64,000 bases of DNA, taken from the NCBI RefSeq assembly GCF_026547205.1, contig NZ_CP106877.1, positions 1,700,771-1,764,770 on the forward strand, given 5' to 3'. The position numbers and the translations under genes were made by a program. Source of the stretch: Fervidibacillus halotolerans. Its GTDB lineage: Bacteria > Bacillota > Bacilli > Bacillales > Caldibacillaceae. Every line of letters starts with the position of its first letter. The stretch's first letter is position 1. The notes beneath the pieces are model-generated. The model made no database searches. It was not told the DNA's origin and saw only the letters and a program-made list of their open reading frames with translations. Below are positions 26,329 through 36,767 of the stretch, one piece after another.

Positions 26329-28029
26329 TTACGCCTTCTTTTCTTCCAATTGTTGCTGTTTTTTCTTTTCCTCTTCCACAAGCTGTCTTCTTAAAATCTT
26401 TCCGACCGTCGTTTTCGGCAATTCATCTCGGAATTCATAAAGCCTTGGAACTTTGTAAGCAGCCAAATGTTTTCTTGCGAATTCATTAAATTCTTCTTCG
26501 GTAGCTTTTGCACCTTCTTTAAGAACGATAAATGCCTTTACCGTTTCACCCCGGTATGGGTCGGGTACACCTACTACGACAACTTCTTGGACAGCAGGGT
26601 GTTCATAAAAGACCTCTTCAATTTCACGAGGATAAATATTAAATCCGCTAGCGATAATCATATCCTTCTTCCGATCGACGATATAAAAATATCCTTCCTC
26701 ATCCATATAACCCATATCCCCTGTATAAAGCCAACCATCTTTCAACGTTTGTTTCGTTTCTTCCGGTCGGTTCCAATACCCTTTCATCACTTGCGGACCA
26801 CGAATCACTAACTCGCCAACTTCTCCAGGTGGTAATGGCTCATCCGTCTCCAACGAGCGAATTTCTGCATCCGTATCCGGCCAAGGAATACCGATACTTC
26901 CTTTCACTCTTTTTCCATCCCATAAAAGGTTAGCATGGGTGACCGGGGATGTTTCTGTTAAACCGTACCCTTCAACGAGTTTTCCTCCGGTAAGTTGTTC
27001 GAACTTGTTCTGTACTTCTACCGGTAATGGGGCGGAACCACTGATGCAAGAATCGATCGAAGATAAATCGTATTTTTCAATGTCTGGATAGTTAATCAAA
27101 CCGATATACATCGTCGGTGCACCAGGGAAAACAGTTGGTCTTTGACTTTGAATCGTCTTCAATAAAAGATCAGGCGTTGGTTTTGGAATTAATACAACCT
27201 TATTCCCTTGCATAATCGATAAGATCATCACCGTAGTCATTCCATACACGTGGAAAAGTGGTAGTGCGCCGAGTATAACTTCTTCCCCTTCTTTCAATTT
27301 GTACAGCCATTCGACACACATACGTGTATTGCTTGCTAAGTTTTGATGGGTGAGCATTACACCTTTCGGAAATCCAGTCGTTCCTCCTGTATATTGTAAT
27401 ATTGCGATGTCTTCTTTGAAATTCACTTTTATAAGGGGATCGTCCATCATCGGACCTTTCATAATATTTGAAAATAAATGGGTATCTCCTCTATGTTCCA
27501 CTTTGACAGATATTCCGTATTGTTTCTTTTGAATAAAGGGATAGACCACATTTTTTGGAAACGGTAAATACTCTTTAATTTTCGCCACAATAATATGTTT
27601 CAAGTCCGTTTCCTTTTTCACCTTCATAATTCGGGGATACAAAATGTCTAACGCGATAATTGTTTTTGCACCGGAATCCTTCATTTGAAAAGCAATTTCC
27701 CGTTCCGTATACATCGGATTCGTTTGAACGACAATACCACCGGCAAACAATATACCATAAAAACTGATGAATGACTGGGGTGTGTTCGGTAGCATAATTG
27801 CAACCCGATCCCCCTTTTCGATCCCAATCATTTTCAAATATCCCGCAAATCTCAAGGCAGATTCATACAGTTCTCGGTACGTTAACTCCTTTCCGTTGAA
27901 ATGGATCGCAATTTTTTCTGGGTATTTTTCTGCCGTATTCTTTAACATTTGTTGCAAGGAAATTTCCTCGTAGTCGAGATTCGGAGATATTTCCGCGGGA
28001 TAATGTTTTAACCATGGTTTATTACTCAT
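26329..28029 (-). CDS. lcfA: long-chain fatty acid--CoA ligase
   Basis: 566-residue AMP-forming acyl-CoA synthetase that activates fatty acids for beta-oxidation. ANL-family motifs: YTGGTTGFPKGVMLTH (P-loop, A3), GYGLTETSPV (A5), YTGDMGYMDEEGYFYIVDRKKDMI (A7-A8) and the catalytic lysine region PKTTVGKILRRQL near the C terminus. The ATG at 28029 has a GGGAGGGAG site; the longer frame to 28089 overlaps the promoter. It lies upstream of fadR but has its own promoter without a FadR box. Confidence 0.95.
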   Translation of the reverse strand: MSNKPWLKHYPAEISPNLDYEEISLQQMLKNTAEKYPEKIAIHFNGKELTYRELYESALRFAGYLKMIGIEKGDRVAIMLPNTPQSFISFYGILFAGGIVVQTNPMYTEREIAFQMKDSGAKTIIALDILYPRIMKVKKETDLKHIIVAKIKEYLPFPKNVVYPFIQKKQYGISVKVEHRGDTHLFSNIMKGPMMDDPLIKVNFKEDIAILQYTGGTTGFPKGVMLTHQNLASNTRMCVEWLYKLKEGEEVILGALPLFHVYGMTTVMILSIMQGNKVVLIPKPTPDLLLKTIQSQRPTVFPGAPTMYIGLINYPDIEKYDLSSIDSCISGSAPLPVEVQNKFEQLTGGKLVEGYGLTETSPVTHANLLWDGKRVKGSIGIPWPDTDAEIRSLETDEPLPPGEVGELVIRGPQVMKGYWNRPEETKQTLKDGWLYTGDMGYMDEEGYFYIVDRKKDMIIASGFNIYPREIEEVFYEHPAVQEVVVVGVPDPYRGETVKAFIVLKEGAKATEEEFNEFARKHLAAYKVPRLYEFRDELPKTTVGKILRRQLVEEEKKKQQQLEEKKA

Positions 28030-28084
28030 ATTCTCCCTCCCCTTGTTATCCGAATATTTCACAAGCAATATACCCTTCCATACT

Positions 28085-28113
28085 ATCATATAAAAAGATG
28101 TTAGCGGTTACAA
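28085..28113 (-). promoter_or_regulatory. lcfA promoter
   Basis: TTGTAA (28108-28113), 17-base spacer, TATGAT (28085-28090). No FadR box is visible between 28030 and 28257. Confidence 0.65.
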
Positions 28114-28257
28114 GAGAAATGTGCGATAACTTTGAATTGTTTTAATTTGTAACTTTTTTCACTTATTTTTCTTTTTCATCATTTCCAATTAGGAGTTGAA
28201 GTTTTTATAGATCGAGGCTTCCCGTGATCAAAAGGTTTCCTTAGGTTTTTTTCATAA

Positions 28258-28289
28258 TGAAAAAGGATGCCTAACAAAACAGGCATCCT
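28258..28289 (-). terminator. terminator after the DUF350 gene and small ORF
   Basis: AGGATGCCT and AGGCATCCT form a perfect 9-base stem followed by TTTTTC on the minus strand. Confidence 0.92.
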
Positions 28290-28305
28290 CATCCATGAAG
28301 AACGA

Positions 28306-28428
28306 TTAGGAAAAATATAGGAGATAAATGACACCGAAAATGACGAATAAACCTCCTAAGACTAATAATATTTTCGCCAACCTATCCAGTCTTACTCTCT
28401 CCCATCTAATCAGAATTTTTATTTCCAT
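28306..28428 (-). CDS. small single-span membrane protein (40 residues, unassigned)
   Basis: A short ORF between the DUF350 gene and its terminator. It begins MEIKILIRWERVRLDRLAK, a basic amphipathic stretch, then a hydrophobic segment from about residue 20 to 39 ending in YLLYFS. The basic-in, hydrophobic-out layout is what a one-span membrane peptide would show. The ribosome binding site is weak; a TTG at codon 17 is an alternative start. I do not recognise a family. Its place on the same transcript as the 4-TM DUF350 protein suggests a shared membrane role, but that is inference. Confidence 0.45.
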   Translation of the reverse strand: MEIKILIRWERVRLDRLAKILLVLGGLFVIFGVIYLLYFS

Positions 28429-28446
28429 TAAACATTCCGATTTCTT

Positions 28447-28863
28447 TTATTTAATTGACATGATTCCTGCCCCTATAACATAGGATAACCCGATGGAAAT
28501 AATCATGGCAATAAATCCGACCGCTCGATTATCATTTTTAATTTCTTCATCTATTTTAAATTTCGGAGTTAAAAATTCAAAAATAAAATAGCCTGTTAAC
28601 ATAAGGAAGAATCCGAAAAATCCCCAACCAATCGTGACAAAAATCGTATCGTGATGCATGATAGAATGACGGAAAATATTCGTAATTCCATATATTTTCC
28701 CTCCGGTTGCCATTGCAACAGAAATATTTCCCTTTTTGATTTCTTCCCAGTTATTATATTTTGTGACGAGTTCGAAAACTGCCAAGAACACGAGTGTGCA
28801 AAGAACGGTAATACTATAATTGGCCGTTTGTAACACGAATTCATTTTCCCAAAAATTGTTCAT
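28447..28863 (-). CDS. DUF350 membrane protein (YshE-like)
   Basis: 138-residue integral membrane protein with four hydrophobic segments (about 14-34, 48-62, 72-95, 112-136). The DUF350 pattern includes ELVTKYNNWEEIKKGNISVAMATGGKIYGI. No enzymatic motif. Occupies the yshE position between mutS2 and lcfA. The function of this family is not established. Confidence 0.87.
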   Translation of the reverse strand: MNNFWENEFVLQTANYSITVLCTLVFLAVFELVTKYNNWEEIKKGNISVAMATGGKIYGITNIFRHSIMHHDTIFVTIGWGFFGFFLMLTGYFIFEFLTPKFKIDEEIKNDNRAVGFIAMIISIGLSYVIGAGIMSIK

Positions 28864-28967
28864 TCCGATCCCTCATTCATATGTTTTCTATAATGATAAC
28901 TGATCAACAGTTGTAAATTCTAGTAATTCTTGCTTTTTATAGTTTATAGTGGAAAAGGATAGGACAA

Positions 28968-31316
28968 CTATTTAAATTCGACGACCGTCACACCGATTCC
29001 TCCTTCATTGGCATTCCCATATCGAAAGGACTTGACGGCACGGTGATTTTTTAAATAATTTTGTACCCCTGTTCGGAGTGCTCCCGTTCCTTTCCCATGG
29101 ATGATGGATACGCGTTGGTAACCGGCCAACAGAGCATCATCGATATATTTTTCCAATTTTACCATAGCGTCTTCATATCGTTCTCCGCGTAAATCGAGTT
29201 CAATTTGAACGTGATATTCCTTCCCCTTTACCGTCGCAATCGGCTTTGTTTCCACCGTCGGTTTACTTTTGACCAATTCTAATTCCTTTTCATCCACGTT
29301 CATTTTCAAAATCCCAATTTGCACTTGCCATTCGTTTTCACTGATTTTTTCGATCAGATGTCCCTTTTGATCGAAACTAAGCACCTTCACTTCATCGCCC
29401 GGTTGAAAATGCTGTTTCCCAGCTTTTTTCGGTCGCTGCTCCTTCGGAATCTCCGGAATTGCTTCCGATAATCGTCTTTTTGCTTCGATTAGTTCGTGTT
29501 CTTTAATCTCTGCACCTTTTTCCAATTGCATTTGTCTTAACTGTCTTATAATCTCTTCCGCTTCCGCTTCTGCCTGTTCGATGATCGTTTTCGCCTTCAG
29601 TTTCGCCTTTTCCATCAGTTGGTCTTTTTGTCTATGATAGTTTTCCCACTCCCCCTGTAAATCCCGATACAATTGTTCTGCCTCATTCAAAATATCCAAC
29701 GTCCGTTTTTCCTCTTCTTCAGCCTTTCTTTTGCTCATTTCTAAAGAAGCAATCATCTTGTCGATCGTATTCGTTTCCTGATGGATATGAGATTTTGCCC
29801 GATCGATAATGGAATCGGGTAATCCTAATCGTTTCGAGATTTCAAAGGCGTTACTTCGTCCAGGAACACCGATCAATAGGCGATATGTTGGACGTAACGT
29901 TTCCACGTCAAACTCCACGCTAGCATTCGTGACTCCTTGTCGATTGTATCCGTACGCTTTTAATTCTGGATAATGGGTCGTGGCTATCACCCGAGCCCCG
30001 CGACTATGGACTTCATCGAGAATCGACATGGCTAACGCAGCCCCTTCTTGGGGATCCGTTCCTGCACCTAATTCATCGAATAATACGAGACTTTTCGAAT
30101 TCACCTTTTGTAAAATGTCTACAATATTTACCATATGAGAAGAAAATGTACTTAAACTTTGTTCAATCGATTGTTCATCACCAATATCTGCAAAAACTTC
30201 CTCAAATATGGATACTTGGGAGCCATCTTGTGCAGGAATTTGTAAACCGGCTTGTGCCATTAACGTAATCAGTCCTACCGTTTTCAGTGTAACAGTTTTT
30301 CCACCTGTATTCGGTCCTGTAATGACGATCGTGGTAAAATCCTTCCCTAATTCAATATCATTAGCCACAACTTCATCTCTTGGGATAAAGGGATGACGAG
30401 CCCTATACAACTTCATATACCCGTCTTTATTCATTGTTGGTTTTGAACCTTTCATTTGGGCACCGAATCTCGCCTTTGCAAACATAAAATCCACCTGTTT
30501 TAAAATGGACTCCATCTGTTTTAATTCTAGGGCGAAAGTTGCTACTTCATTGGAAAGTGCCGATAATATTTTTTCAATCTCTATCTGTTCCTTCAATTTT
30601 GCTTGATGCAAATCATTATTGAACTGAACGACAGATTTCGGTTCGATAAATAATGTTTGTCCAGAGGATGATTGATCGTGAACGATTCCCCCAAAATGGC
30701 TACGATACTCTTGTTTAACCGGAATCACAAATCGATCATTTCGAATCGTGATAACAGCATCGGATAACATTTTTTGCGTCCCGGAAGAACGAATAAGCAT
30801 TTCCAATTTGTCTCGAACTTTTTCTTCAAGATGGCGGATTTCTTTTCGAATTCCACGCAATTGATCGCTCGCCCCGTCTAAAATTTCTCCGTTTTCATCA
30901 ATCGCCTGTTTAATCAAGCGTTCCAATTCTGTAGGCGGGTGCATTTGTTCCATATTGTTTTTTAAAATGGGTAACGCTTCTTCTTCAATCAGAGGCTGAA
31001 GAAATTTTTTCAACTGGCGCGCGGTTTGAATCGTTGATGAAATTTTCATCAGTTCATCGATGGAAAGGATTCCACCGATTTCCGCCCGTTTGACAGATGA
31101 AGCGATTGGAAAAATCCCTGAAAGAGGAACATATCCCTTTAATCGTAAAACGGTTGCAGCTTCATCCGTTTCTTCTTGTAATCGTACAATCGTTTCATAA
31201 TCCGTCGAGGGTAAGAGTTGTTCCGCCAAATCCCTTCCAAGTTCCGACTGGGTAAACTCCATTAATTGCTTGCGTATTTTATAAAATTCTAATACTTCCA
31301 ACACTTTTCGATTCAC
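28968..31316 (-). CDS. mutS2: MutS2 endonuclease / ribosome-rescue ATPase
   Basis: 782-residue MutS paralogue (MutSB). Core and lever domains precede the ATPase with Walker [11 protein letters not shown] (about 334-341) and Walker [18 protein letters not shown], then a long coiled coil (about 510-620, rich in E and K), a KOW-like segment and a C-terminal Smr domain ([12 protein letters not shown] ... [13 protein letters not shown]). Recombination-suppressing nuclease in some bacteria; recently tied to collided-ribosome processing. The start is GTG at 31316: AAGGAGG lies 8 bases upstream and overlaps the ATG at 31334. It follows polX after a short gap. Confidence 0.95.
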   Translation of the reverse strand: MNRKVLEVLEFYKIRKQLMEFTQSELGRDLAEQLLPSTDYETIVRLQEETDEAATVLRLKGYVPLSGIFPIASSVKRAEIGGILSIDELMKISSTIQTARQLKKFLQPLIEEEALPILKNNMEQMHPPTELERLIKQAIDENGEILDGASDQLRGIRKEIRHLEEKVRDKLEMLIRSSGTQKMLSDAVITIRNDRFVIPVKQEYRSHFGGIVHDQSSSGQTLFIEPKSVVQFNNDLHQAKLKEQIEIEKILSALSNEVATFALELKQMESILKQVDFMFAKARFGAQMKGSKPTMNKDGYMKLYRARHPFIPRDEVVANDIELGKDFTTIVITGPNTGGKTVTLKTVGLITLMAQAGLQIPAQDGSQVSIFEEVFADIGDEQSIEQSLSTFSSHMVNIVDILQKVNSKSLVLFDELGAGTDPQEGAALAMSILDEVHSRGARVIATTHYPELKAYGYNRQGVTNASVEFDVETLRPTYRLLIGVPGRSNAFEISKRLGLPDSIIDRAKSHIHQETNTIDKMIASLEMSKRKAEEEEKRTLDILNEAEQLYRDLQGEWENYHRQKDQLMEKAKLKAKTIIEQAEAEAEEIIRQLRQMQLEKGAEIKEHELIEAKRRLSEAIPEIPKEQRPKKAGKQHFQPGDEVKVLSFDQKGHLIEKISENEWQVQIGILKMNVDEKELELVKSKPTVETKPIATVKGKEYHVQIELDLRGERYEDAMVKLEKYIDDALLAGYQRVSIIHGKGTGALRTGVQNYLKNHRAVKSFRYGNANEGGIGVTVVEFK

Positions 31317-31352
31317 GGAGAATGCCTCCTTCATTGATGTTCACTCACAGTT

Positions 31353-33095
31353 TCAAGTAAATGAATCCGATTTTCCCTCTTTCTTCTGTTTGAAAAAATG
31401 AAGGAGCTGATCGGTATCCATCGTATTTAAAACCATTTGTTTGTTTAACCATGCCTTCCTCGCAAACTTCACACCGATTTCCATATTCGCCAAAGATTCC
31501 TTTGAATGGGCATCGGTATTGATTACGAATTTGACACCCATCTCTTTGCCAATTTTTACATATTCTGGTTTCAAATCTAATCGTTTAGGATTCGCGTTTA
31601 TTTCGAGGGCCGTATTGGTTTCCTTCGCTAACTGAAACAATTTTTCAATATCGACCGAATACCCTTTTCGCCTACCGATGATTCGACCGGTAGGATGGGC
31701 GATGATATTTACGTACGGATTTTCAAAAGCCGTTTTTAATCGCTTTAAAATTTGCCGTTCCGATTGATGAAAGGCCGAATGAATGGAAGCGATTACCACA
31801 TCTAACTCCTGTAAAATATCCTCATCCAAATCCAACGACCCATCTGGTAAAATATCGAGTTCGATTCCTGCGAGTATCGTGATATCGGAATATTGATCAT
31901 TTAATTTTCTGACTAGTTCCAGTTGCCGACGAATCCGATCTTTCGTTAAACCGTTGGCAATTTTCAAAAACTGGGAATGATCGGTAATCGCAACATATGA
32001 ATATCCCCGTCTACGACACGCTTCTACCATCTCACTAACGGTGTGAACGCCATCACTCCAATTAGAATGCATATGTAAATCGCCTTTGATATCCCCTTCA
32101 GAAACTAAATCCGGTAGTTCTTCCACCTTGTCTATTTCCGATCCATCTTCCCTCAACTCTGGTGGAATAAATGGAAGACCGAAATGGGCAAAAAAATCCT
32201 TCTCGTTTCTAAAGGTGAAAAAATCTCCCGTTTCAGTATTTTCCACCCCATATTCACTAATTTTTTCCTTCCGAGCCTTGGCAATTTGCCTCATTCGCAC
32301 ATTATGATCCTTTGATCCTGTGAAATGATGTAAAGTGGTGGGGTAACTGTCCGGGGACACGATACGAAAATCGACGGATACATCAAAATCAAAGGAAAAT
32401 TTGCACGTTATTTTCGAATCTCCAGCATTAATTCGATCTTTTATATTTGGAAATTGTAAAATTTGTTCCCGAACGTATTTCGGATGATTTGTAGCAATGA
32501 CAAAATCCAAATCTTTTAACGTTTCTTTCAGCCTTCGTAAACTACCAGCTCGAAAGAAGGTTTCGATTCCCTTCATATCGGATAATCGATCCTCCACCCA
32601 TTTGGCAATCGGAAGCATTTGGGCAAGTGGAATTCGGAACGTTTTTTTATTGAACTGTTCGATTCCTTGTAAAATATTCCGTTCCGTTTTTTCCCCGAAT
32701 CCCTTTATTTTTCGTATTCTCCCTTCAACACATGCCCTTTTCAACTCATCTAGCGTTTGAATACCCAATTCTTGATGTAGTTTTGCAATCGTTTTTGCAC
32801 CTAATCCAGGAATTTGTAATAAATATACTAACTCCTTAGGGATTTCTTCTTGTAATTTTTCCAATATTGAGGAATGGCCGGTTGTAATAAATTCGTTAAT
32901 CAACATTGCAATTCCCTTACCAATTCCCGGAAGTTCCGTTAACTGATCGATTTCCTCTAAGGAGCGATCATCCATTTCCAATACTTTAGCCGCCTTTCGA
33001 AACGCCTGGATTTTAAATGGATGGTCCCCTTTCAATTCCATATACAATGCGATTTTTTCCAACAAACGGATCACGTCTTTTTTGTTTGGAACCAT
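31353..33095 (-). CDS. polX: DNA polymerase/3'-5' exonuclease PolX
   Basis: 580-residue family-X polymerase for gap-filling repair. The N-terminal helix-hairpin-helix segments include LPGIGKGIA and IPGLGAKTIAKL. The polymerase palm contains AGSLRRLKETLKDLDFVIA, with DFDVSVDFR supplying metal ligands. The C-terminal PHP nuclease domain begins GDLHMHSNWSDG and contains TDHSQ, IASIHSAF, AHPTGR and NTDAHS, all expected metal-binding motifs. The ATG at 33095 has a GAAGGTG site. Upstream of mutS2, as yshC is in B. subtilis. Confidence 0.95.
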   Translation of the reverse strand: MVPNKKDVIRLLEKIALYMELKGDHPFKIQAFRKAAKVLEMDDRSLEEIDQLTELPGIGKGIAMLINEFITTGHSSILEKLQEEIPKELVYLLQIPGLGAKTIAKLHQELGIQTLDELKRACVEGRIRKIKGFGEKTERNILQGIEQFNKKTFRIPLAQMLPIAKWVEDRLSDMKGIETFFRAGSLRRLKETLKDLDFVIATNHPKYVREQILQFPNIKDRINAGDSKITCKFSFDFDVSVDFRIVSPDSYPTTLHHFTGSKDHNVRMRQIAKARKEKISEYGVENTETGDFFTFRNEKDFFAHFGLPFIPPELREDGSEIDKVEELPDLVSEGDIKGDLHMHSNWSDGVHTVSEMVEACRRRGYSYVAITDHSQFLKIANGLTKDRIRRQLELVRKLNDQYSDITILAGIELDILPDGSLDLDEDILQELDVVIASIHSAFHQSERQILKRLKTAFENPYVNIIAHPTGRIIGRRKGYSVDIEKLFQLAKETNTALEINANPKRLDLKPEYVKIGKEMGVKFVINTDAHSKESLANMEIGVKFARKAWLNKQMVLNTMDTDQLLHFFKQKKEGKSDSFT

Positions 33096-33318
33096 AGCAA
33101 CACCTTCATTCAAAGAGCATGGAATTCACTTCTATAACGAACGAAAAAAGGAATGATACGTATTCTTCAAAGGGAATCATCTCATTTTTACGGTTTCACT
33201 GCGTTCTTATCCCAGAGGTTTACCAAATTTCCAATGAGACGAATTCATTCTTTTCAAGGGTTAAGGTAAAAATGAATGGAACATAATAGACTTGTTCCTC
33301 AAATGTCCACTTCATGCA

Positions 33319-33346
33319 AATAAAAACTCCTCTTTTTAAAGAGAAG
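33319..33346 (-). terminator. terminator after cvpA
   Basis: CTTCTCTTT and AAAGAGGAG form the stem, followed by TTTTTATTT on the minus strand. The gap up to polX (33096-33318) contains no resolved promoter. Confidence 0.8.
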
Positions 33347-33356
33347 CCATTCAACT

Positions 33357-33887
33357 CTAGTTTAACCACATGTCTTGCAATTTTTTCGAAAAAATCGGTG
33401 TATGCTCGATGATGCCAGAAGCGATTGAGGAATTTCTAATTAAATCTTGTATGTATTCGATCGGCAACAAAGCAAGAATATAAAGGATGACGAAAAGAAT
33501 TAAATACACTTCGAAAAAACCGAGCAGGGCACCTAGCCATCCATTCAGTTGCTTAATAATCGGGATATTCGCTAAAAAGTCGATCATCGATCCGATGATA
33601 TGTAACAATATTTTCACGACGAAGAATATGAGAAAAAAGGCGATTCCTTTGTAAAAGGCCTCTTCCCCATTGACCATATCTAAAACCATTTGCAATGTAG
33701 TCCCATCGCCAATCGTTGGATAGGGAATCCATAATGAAAGGCGAAGCGCTAACTCCTCATAGTAAAGGGCAGCTAAAAGGAAAGCGATAAAAAAGCTCGT
33801 CAAATGAATCAATTGTAAAACGAGGCCCCTTCTCAGTCCCACGATGAATCCCATGAATAATAAGATTAATAAAATCACGTTTAACAT
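33357..33887 (-). CDS. CvpA-family membrane protein (YshB-like)
   Basis: 176-residue protein with four hydrophobic segments and the CvpA N-terminal pattern FIVGLRRGLVLQLIHLTSFFIAF. The E. coli homologue CvpA is required for colicin V production; in Bacillus its role is unknown. The ATG at 33887 has AAGGG upstream (spacing 9); an in-frame TTG nine bases further up is less likely. It follows zapA after 64 bases, in the conserved zapA-cvpA-polX-mutS2 order. Confidence 0.88.
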   Translation of the reverse strand: MLNVILLILLFMGFIVGLRRGLVLQLIHLTSFFIAFLLAALYYEELALRLSLWIPYPTIGDGTTLQMVLDMVNGEEAFYKGIAFFLIFFVVKILLHIIGSMIDFLANIPIIKQLNGWLGALLGFFEVYLILFVILYILALLPIEYIQDLIRNSSIASGIIEHTPIFSKKLQDMWLN

Positions 33888-33951
33888 TTCAAACAACCCT
33901 TCATTTTATTAATTTTTCTTATAAAGTTGATTTAGTATTTAAAGGAAAAAA

Positions 33952-34212
33952 TCATCTCTCTTTTTCTTCCAACTGTTCCTGTAGTTTCTCAAATTCCATT
34001 TTTAATTTCATATATTCATTAACAGCATTCACCGCTGTCAAAACCGCTACTTTGCTCGTATCTAAAAAGGGATTTCGATTGCTAATTTCTTTCATTTTTT
34101 CATCGACCGTCATTGCAACCGCACGAATATGGTTCGGACTTTCTGTTCCAACGATCACATATTTCTGCCCATAAATTTCCACCGTAATTCTATTTTTCTT
34201 TTCATCAGACAA
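33952..34212 (-). CDS. zapA: cell division protein ZapA
   Basis: 86-residue FtsZ-ring stabiliser. The N-terminal globular part ([18 protein letters not shown]) and a C-terminal coiled coil ([22 protein letters not shown]) are visible. The start is TTG at 34212: GGAGG lies 8 bases upstream; the TTG at 34227 is part of the same ribosome binding site. The resulting MSDEKKN fits the family. The rnhC gene that usually lies next to zapA is absent. Confidence 0.93.
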   Translation of the reverse strand: MSDEKKNRITVEIYGQKYVIVGTESPNHIRAVAMTVDEKMKEISNRNPFLDTSKVAVLTAVNAVNEYMKLKMEFEKLQEQLEEKER

Positions 34213-34308
34213 ATCGATTGCCTCCAATCATCGGAATCCTAAACTATATGATAACATGAAAAAATTCAACTTGTGAAGAAGTCGCACCTTATTTCGTACA
34301 AAACCTTT

Positions 34309-34345
34309 TAAAAAAAGGGGGCAATCATTCATTGCCGCCCTTTTC
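34309..34345 (-). terminator. terminator after pheT
   Basis: AAAGGGCGGCAAT pairs with ATTGCCCCCTTT, followed by a T-run on the minus strand. Confidence 0.9.
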
Positions 34346-34355
34346 AAGTAGTCTC

Positions 34356-36767
34356 TTATTTTCTCAATTCAGCTCCATGTGCATCTTTTACAGCCGTCAA
34401 AATTTTTTCATGTTCCACGACAACTTCTTCATCGGTTAGCGTCCTTTCGGGATCATAATAGGTCAATGTAAAGGCGATTGATTTTTTACCCGCTGGAACA
34501 TTTTCACCTTCATATACATCAAACACTTTCACTTCTTTCAACAAGTCTTTTCCAGCATCTTGAATCGTGCGTTGTAAATCACCTGCTGAAATCTCCCGAT
34601 CGACAATTAATGCGATATCCCGAGAAATACTTGGAAATTTCGGAATCGACGTATAAAGAAGTTCGTCCGTCTCTTTCATTAACAATTCCCCTAAATGGAG
34701 TTCGAAGACGAACACATCCTTCACATCATACCATTTCTCCATATCTGGATTGATTTTACCGACAAATCCGATCACTTTTCCGTCCAATAAAATATTTGCT
34801 GTTTGTCCTGGATGGAGTCCATCTAACTGACCTTTTTCATAAGTAATGAAACGGGATACGGACAATTTTTCAAATAGGACATCCAAAATCCCTTTTACCG
34901 TATAAAAATCAACAGGTTCCTTCTTCCCTTGCCAAGGATGATCCACGTACAAACCGGTCATTGCCCCTGCCAAATGTTCCCTCTCTTCTGGTTGACAATT
35001 CTTTCCTTTGGAATAAAAGACAGAACCGATTTCATATAAGAAAACCGTTTTATTTTTACGAGCAAGGTTGTAAGATACGGCATCCAGTAAATGGGGAACC
35101 AAACTGAGTCGTAAAACGGAATGGGCTTCGCTCATCGGATTGGCCAATTCAATCGGGTCCGCTTTCTCCATTGCAAACTGGGAATATTTTTCTTCACTCG
35201 TCAATGAATAGGTGATCGATTGCATAAGCCCTAACCCTTCTAAACAAGTACGAACTATTCGACGCTTTTTCTGATAAGGGGTCAGACCCCCGAAGGATAC
35301 GTCCATAGGAAGCGTTTTTGGAATATGGTCATAGCCGTACAATCGAGCAATTTCCTCGTACATATCTTCCGGGAGCCGTATATCCCATCGTCGACTCGGA
35401 ACGGTGACGGTGAAGCTTTCCCCATTGACTTGGTAAGAGAACTGCAATCGCTTGATAATTTTCTCCACATCATCAACGAATAAATTCGTACCGATTCGCT
35501 TGTTTAACTTTCCTAATTCAAAATCGATTTTTACCGGCTCAATCGTCAAGGAATCAGCTTCCACCATTCCTTCCAAAACTTCACCGCCCGCTAATTCGGC
35601 AATGAGTTCAGCTGCTCGCTCCGCTGCTTCCCGTACCCGATTCGGATCGATTCCCTTTTCAAAACGGCTGCTCGACTCACTTCTTAATCCGTGATCACGG
35701 GAAGCTTTGCGAACGACCGTCCCATTGAAATACGCTGACTCGAGAAGAACAGTCTTCGTATCCGTTTGCACTTCGCTATCCGCTCCACCCATCACTCCTG
35801 CTAAGGCGACGGGCTTTATCCCATTTGTAATGACGAGATGATCTTCAGTCAACGTCCGTTCCACATCATCCAACGTCGTTAATTTTTCATCACGCTTCGC
35901 CCTCCGAACCACGACTTCCTTTGATCCAAAGCGGTCATAGTCAAAGGCGTGAAGGGGTTGACCATATTCGAGAAGGATATAGTTGGTCACATCGACCACA
36001 TTGTTATGTGGGCGGATTCCCGAAGCCATTAATCGAGTTTGTAACCATAATGGGGAAGGACCGATTTTTACATTTTTAATGATTTTTGCTGTATATAAAG
36101 GATTATCCTGAGGGGTTTCCACCTTCAAGTGAATATAATCGGATGCCCGTTCAGCACTCGTCCTTCCCTTTATTTCTGGTAGTTTTACTTGCCTATTTAA
36201 TATAGCTCCTACTTCATAGGCTACACCGATCATACTCATACAGTCTGCCCGGTTTGCAGTTAAATCGAGGTCTAAAATGGCATCATCCATATTGAAAAGT
36301 GGAACAATCTCCGTACCCACTTCACTTTCCTCAGGCAAAACATAAATTCCATCTGCGTAATCTTTCGGCACGACCTTTGTGGTAAAACCAATTTCTTGTA
36401 GCGAACAAATCATACCGTTGGAAACTTCACCACGAATTTTCGATCGTTTAATTTTGATATTCCCTGGAAGTCTGGCTCCCGGCTTTGCAACGATCACTTT
36501 TTGTCCAGCAGCCACATTCGGTGCTCCACAAATGATTTGTACCGGCTCTTCTTCTCCAAGATCCACAAGACATCGATTTAATTTATCCGCATTCGGATGT
36601 TTCTCGCTTTTCAATACATGACCAACGATTAAATTTTTTAATCCTTCCCCTGGCATTTCAATTCCATCTACTTCAATACCTGCTTTCGTTAATTTTTCTG
36701 CTAAATCACTAGGGGTTATGCCATCTAAATCAATGTATGATTGTAACCATTTATACGAAACAAGCAT
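34356..36767 (-). CDS. pheT: phenylalanyl-tRNA synthetase beta subunit
   Basis: 803-residue beta subunit of the alpha2-beta2 enzyme. In order: EMAP/tRNA-binding domain (about 40-150; VGHVLKSEKHPNADKLNRC), B3/B4 editing domain (about 210-385; NRADCMSMIGVAYEVG), B5 (about 405-475), catalytic-like core, and a C-terminal ferredoxin-like anticodon-binding domain (FPSISRDIALIVD). The ATG at 36767 has a GGAGGC site; a longer frame to 36872 has none. It follows pheS after 145 bases and shares its T-box control. Confidence 0.97.
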   Translation of the reverse strand: MLVSYKWLQSYIDLDGITPSDLAEKLTKAGIEVDGIEMPGEGLKNLIVGHVLKSEKHPNADKLNRCLVDLGEEEPVQIICGAPNVAAGQKVIVAKPGARLPGNIKIKRSKIRGEVSNGMICSLQEIGFTTKVVPKDYADGIYVLPEESEVGTEIVPLFNMDDAILDLDLTANRADCMSMIGVAYEVGAILNRQVKLPEIKGRTSAERASDYIHLKVETPQDNPLYTAKIIKNVKIGPSPLWLQTRLMASGIRPHNNVVDVTNYILLEYGQPLHAFDYDRFGSKEVVVRRAKRDEKLTTLDDVERTLTEDHLVITNGIKPVALAGVMGGADSEVQTDTKTVLLESAYFNGTVVRKASRDHGLRSESSSRFEKGIDPNRVREAAERAAELIAELAGGEVLEGMVEADSLTIEPVKIDFELGKLNKRIGTNLFVDDVEKIIKRLQFSYQVNGESFTVTVPSRRWDIRLPEDMYEEIARLYGYDHIPKTLPMDVSFGGLTPYQKKRRIVRTCLEGLGLMQSITYSLTSEEKYSQFAMEKADPIELANPMSEAHSVLRLSLVPHLLDAVSYNLARKNKTVFLYEIGSVFYSKGKNCQPEEREHLAGAMTGLYVDHPWQGKKEPVDFYTVKGILDVLFEKLSVSRFITYEKGQLDGLHPGQTANILLDGKVIGFVGKINPDMEKWYDVKDVFVFELHLGELLMKETDELLYTSIPKFPSISRDIALIVDREISAGDLQRTIQDAGKDLLKEVKVFDVYEGENVPAGKKSIAFTLTYYDPERTLTDEEVVVEHEKILTAVKDAHGAELRK

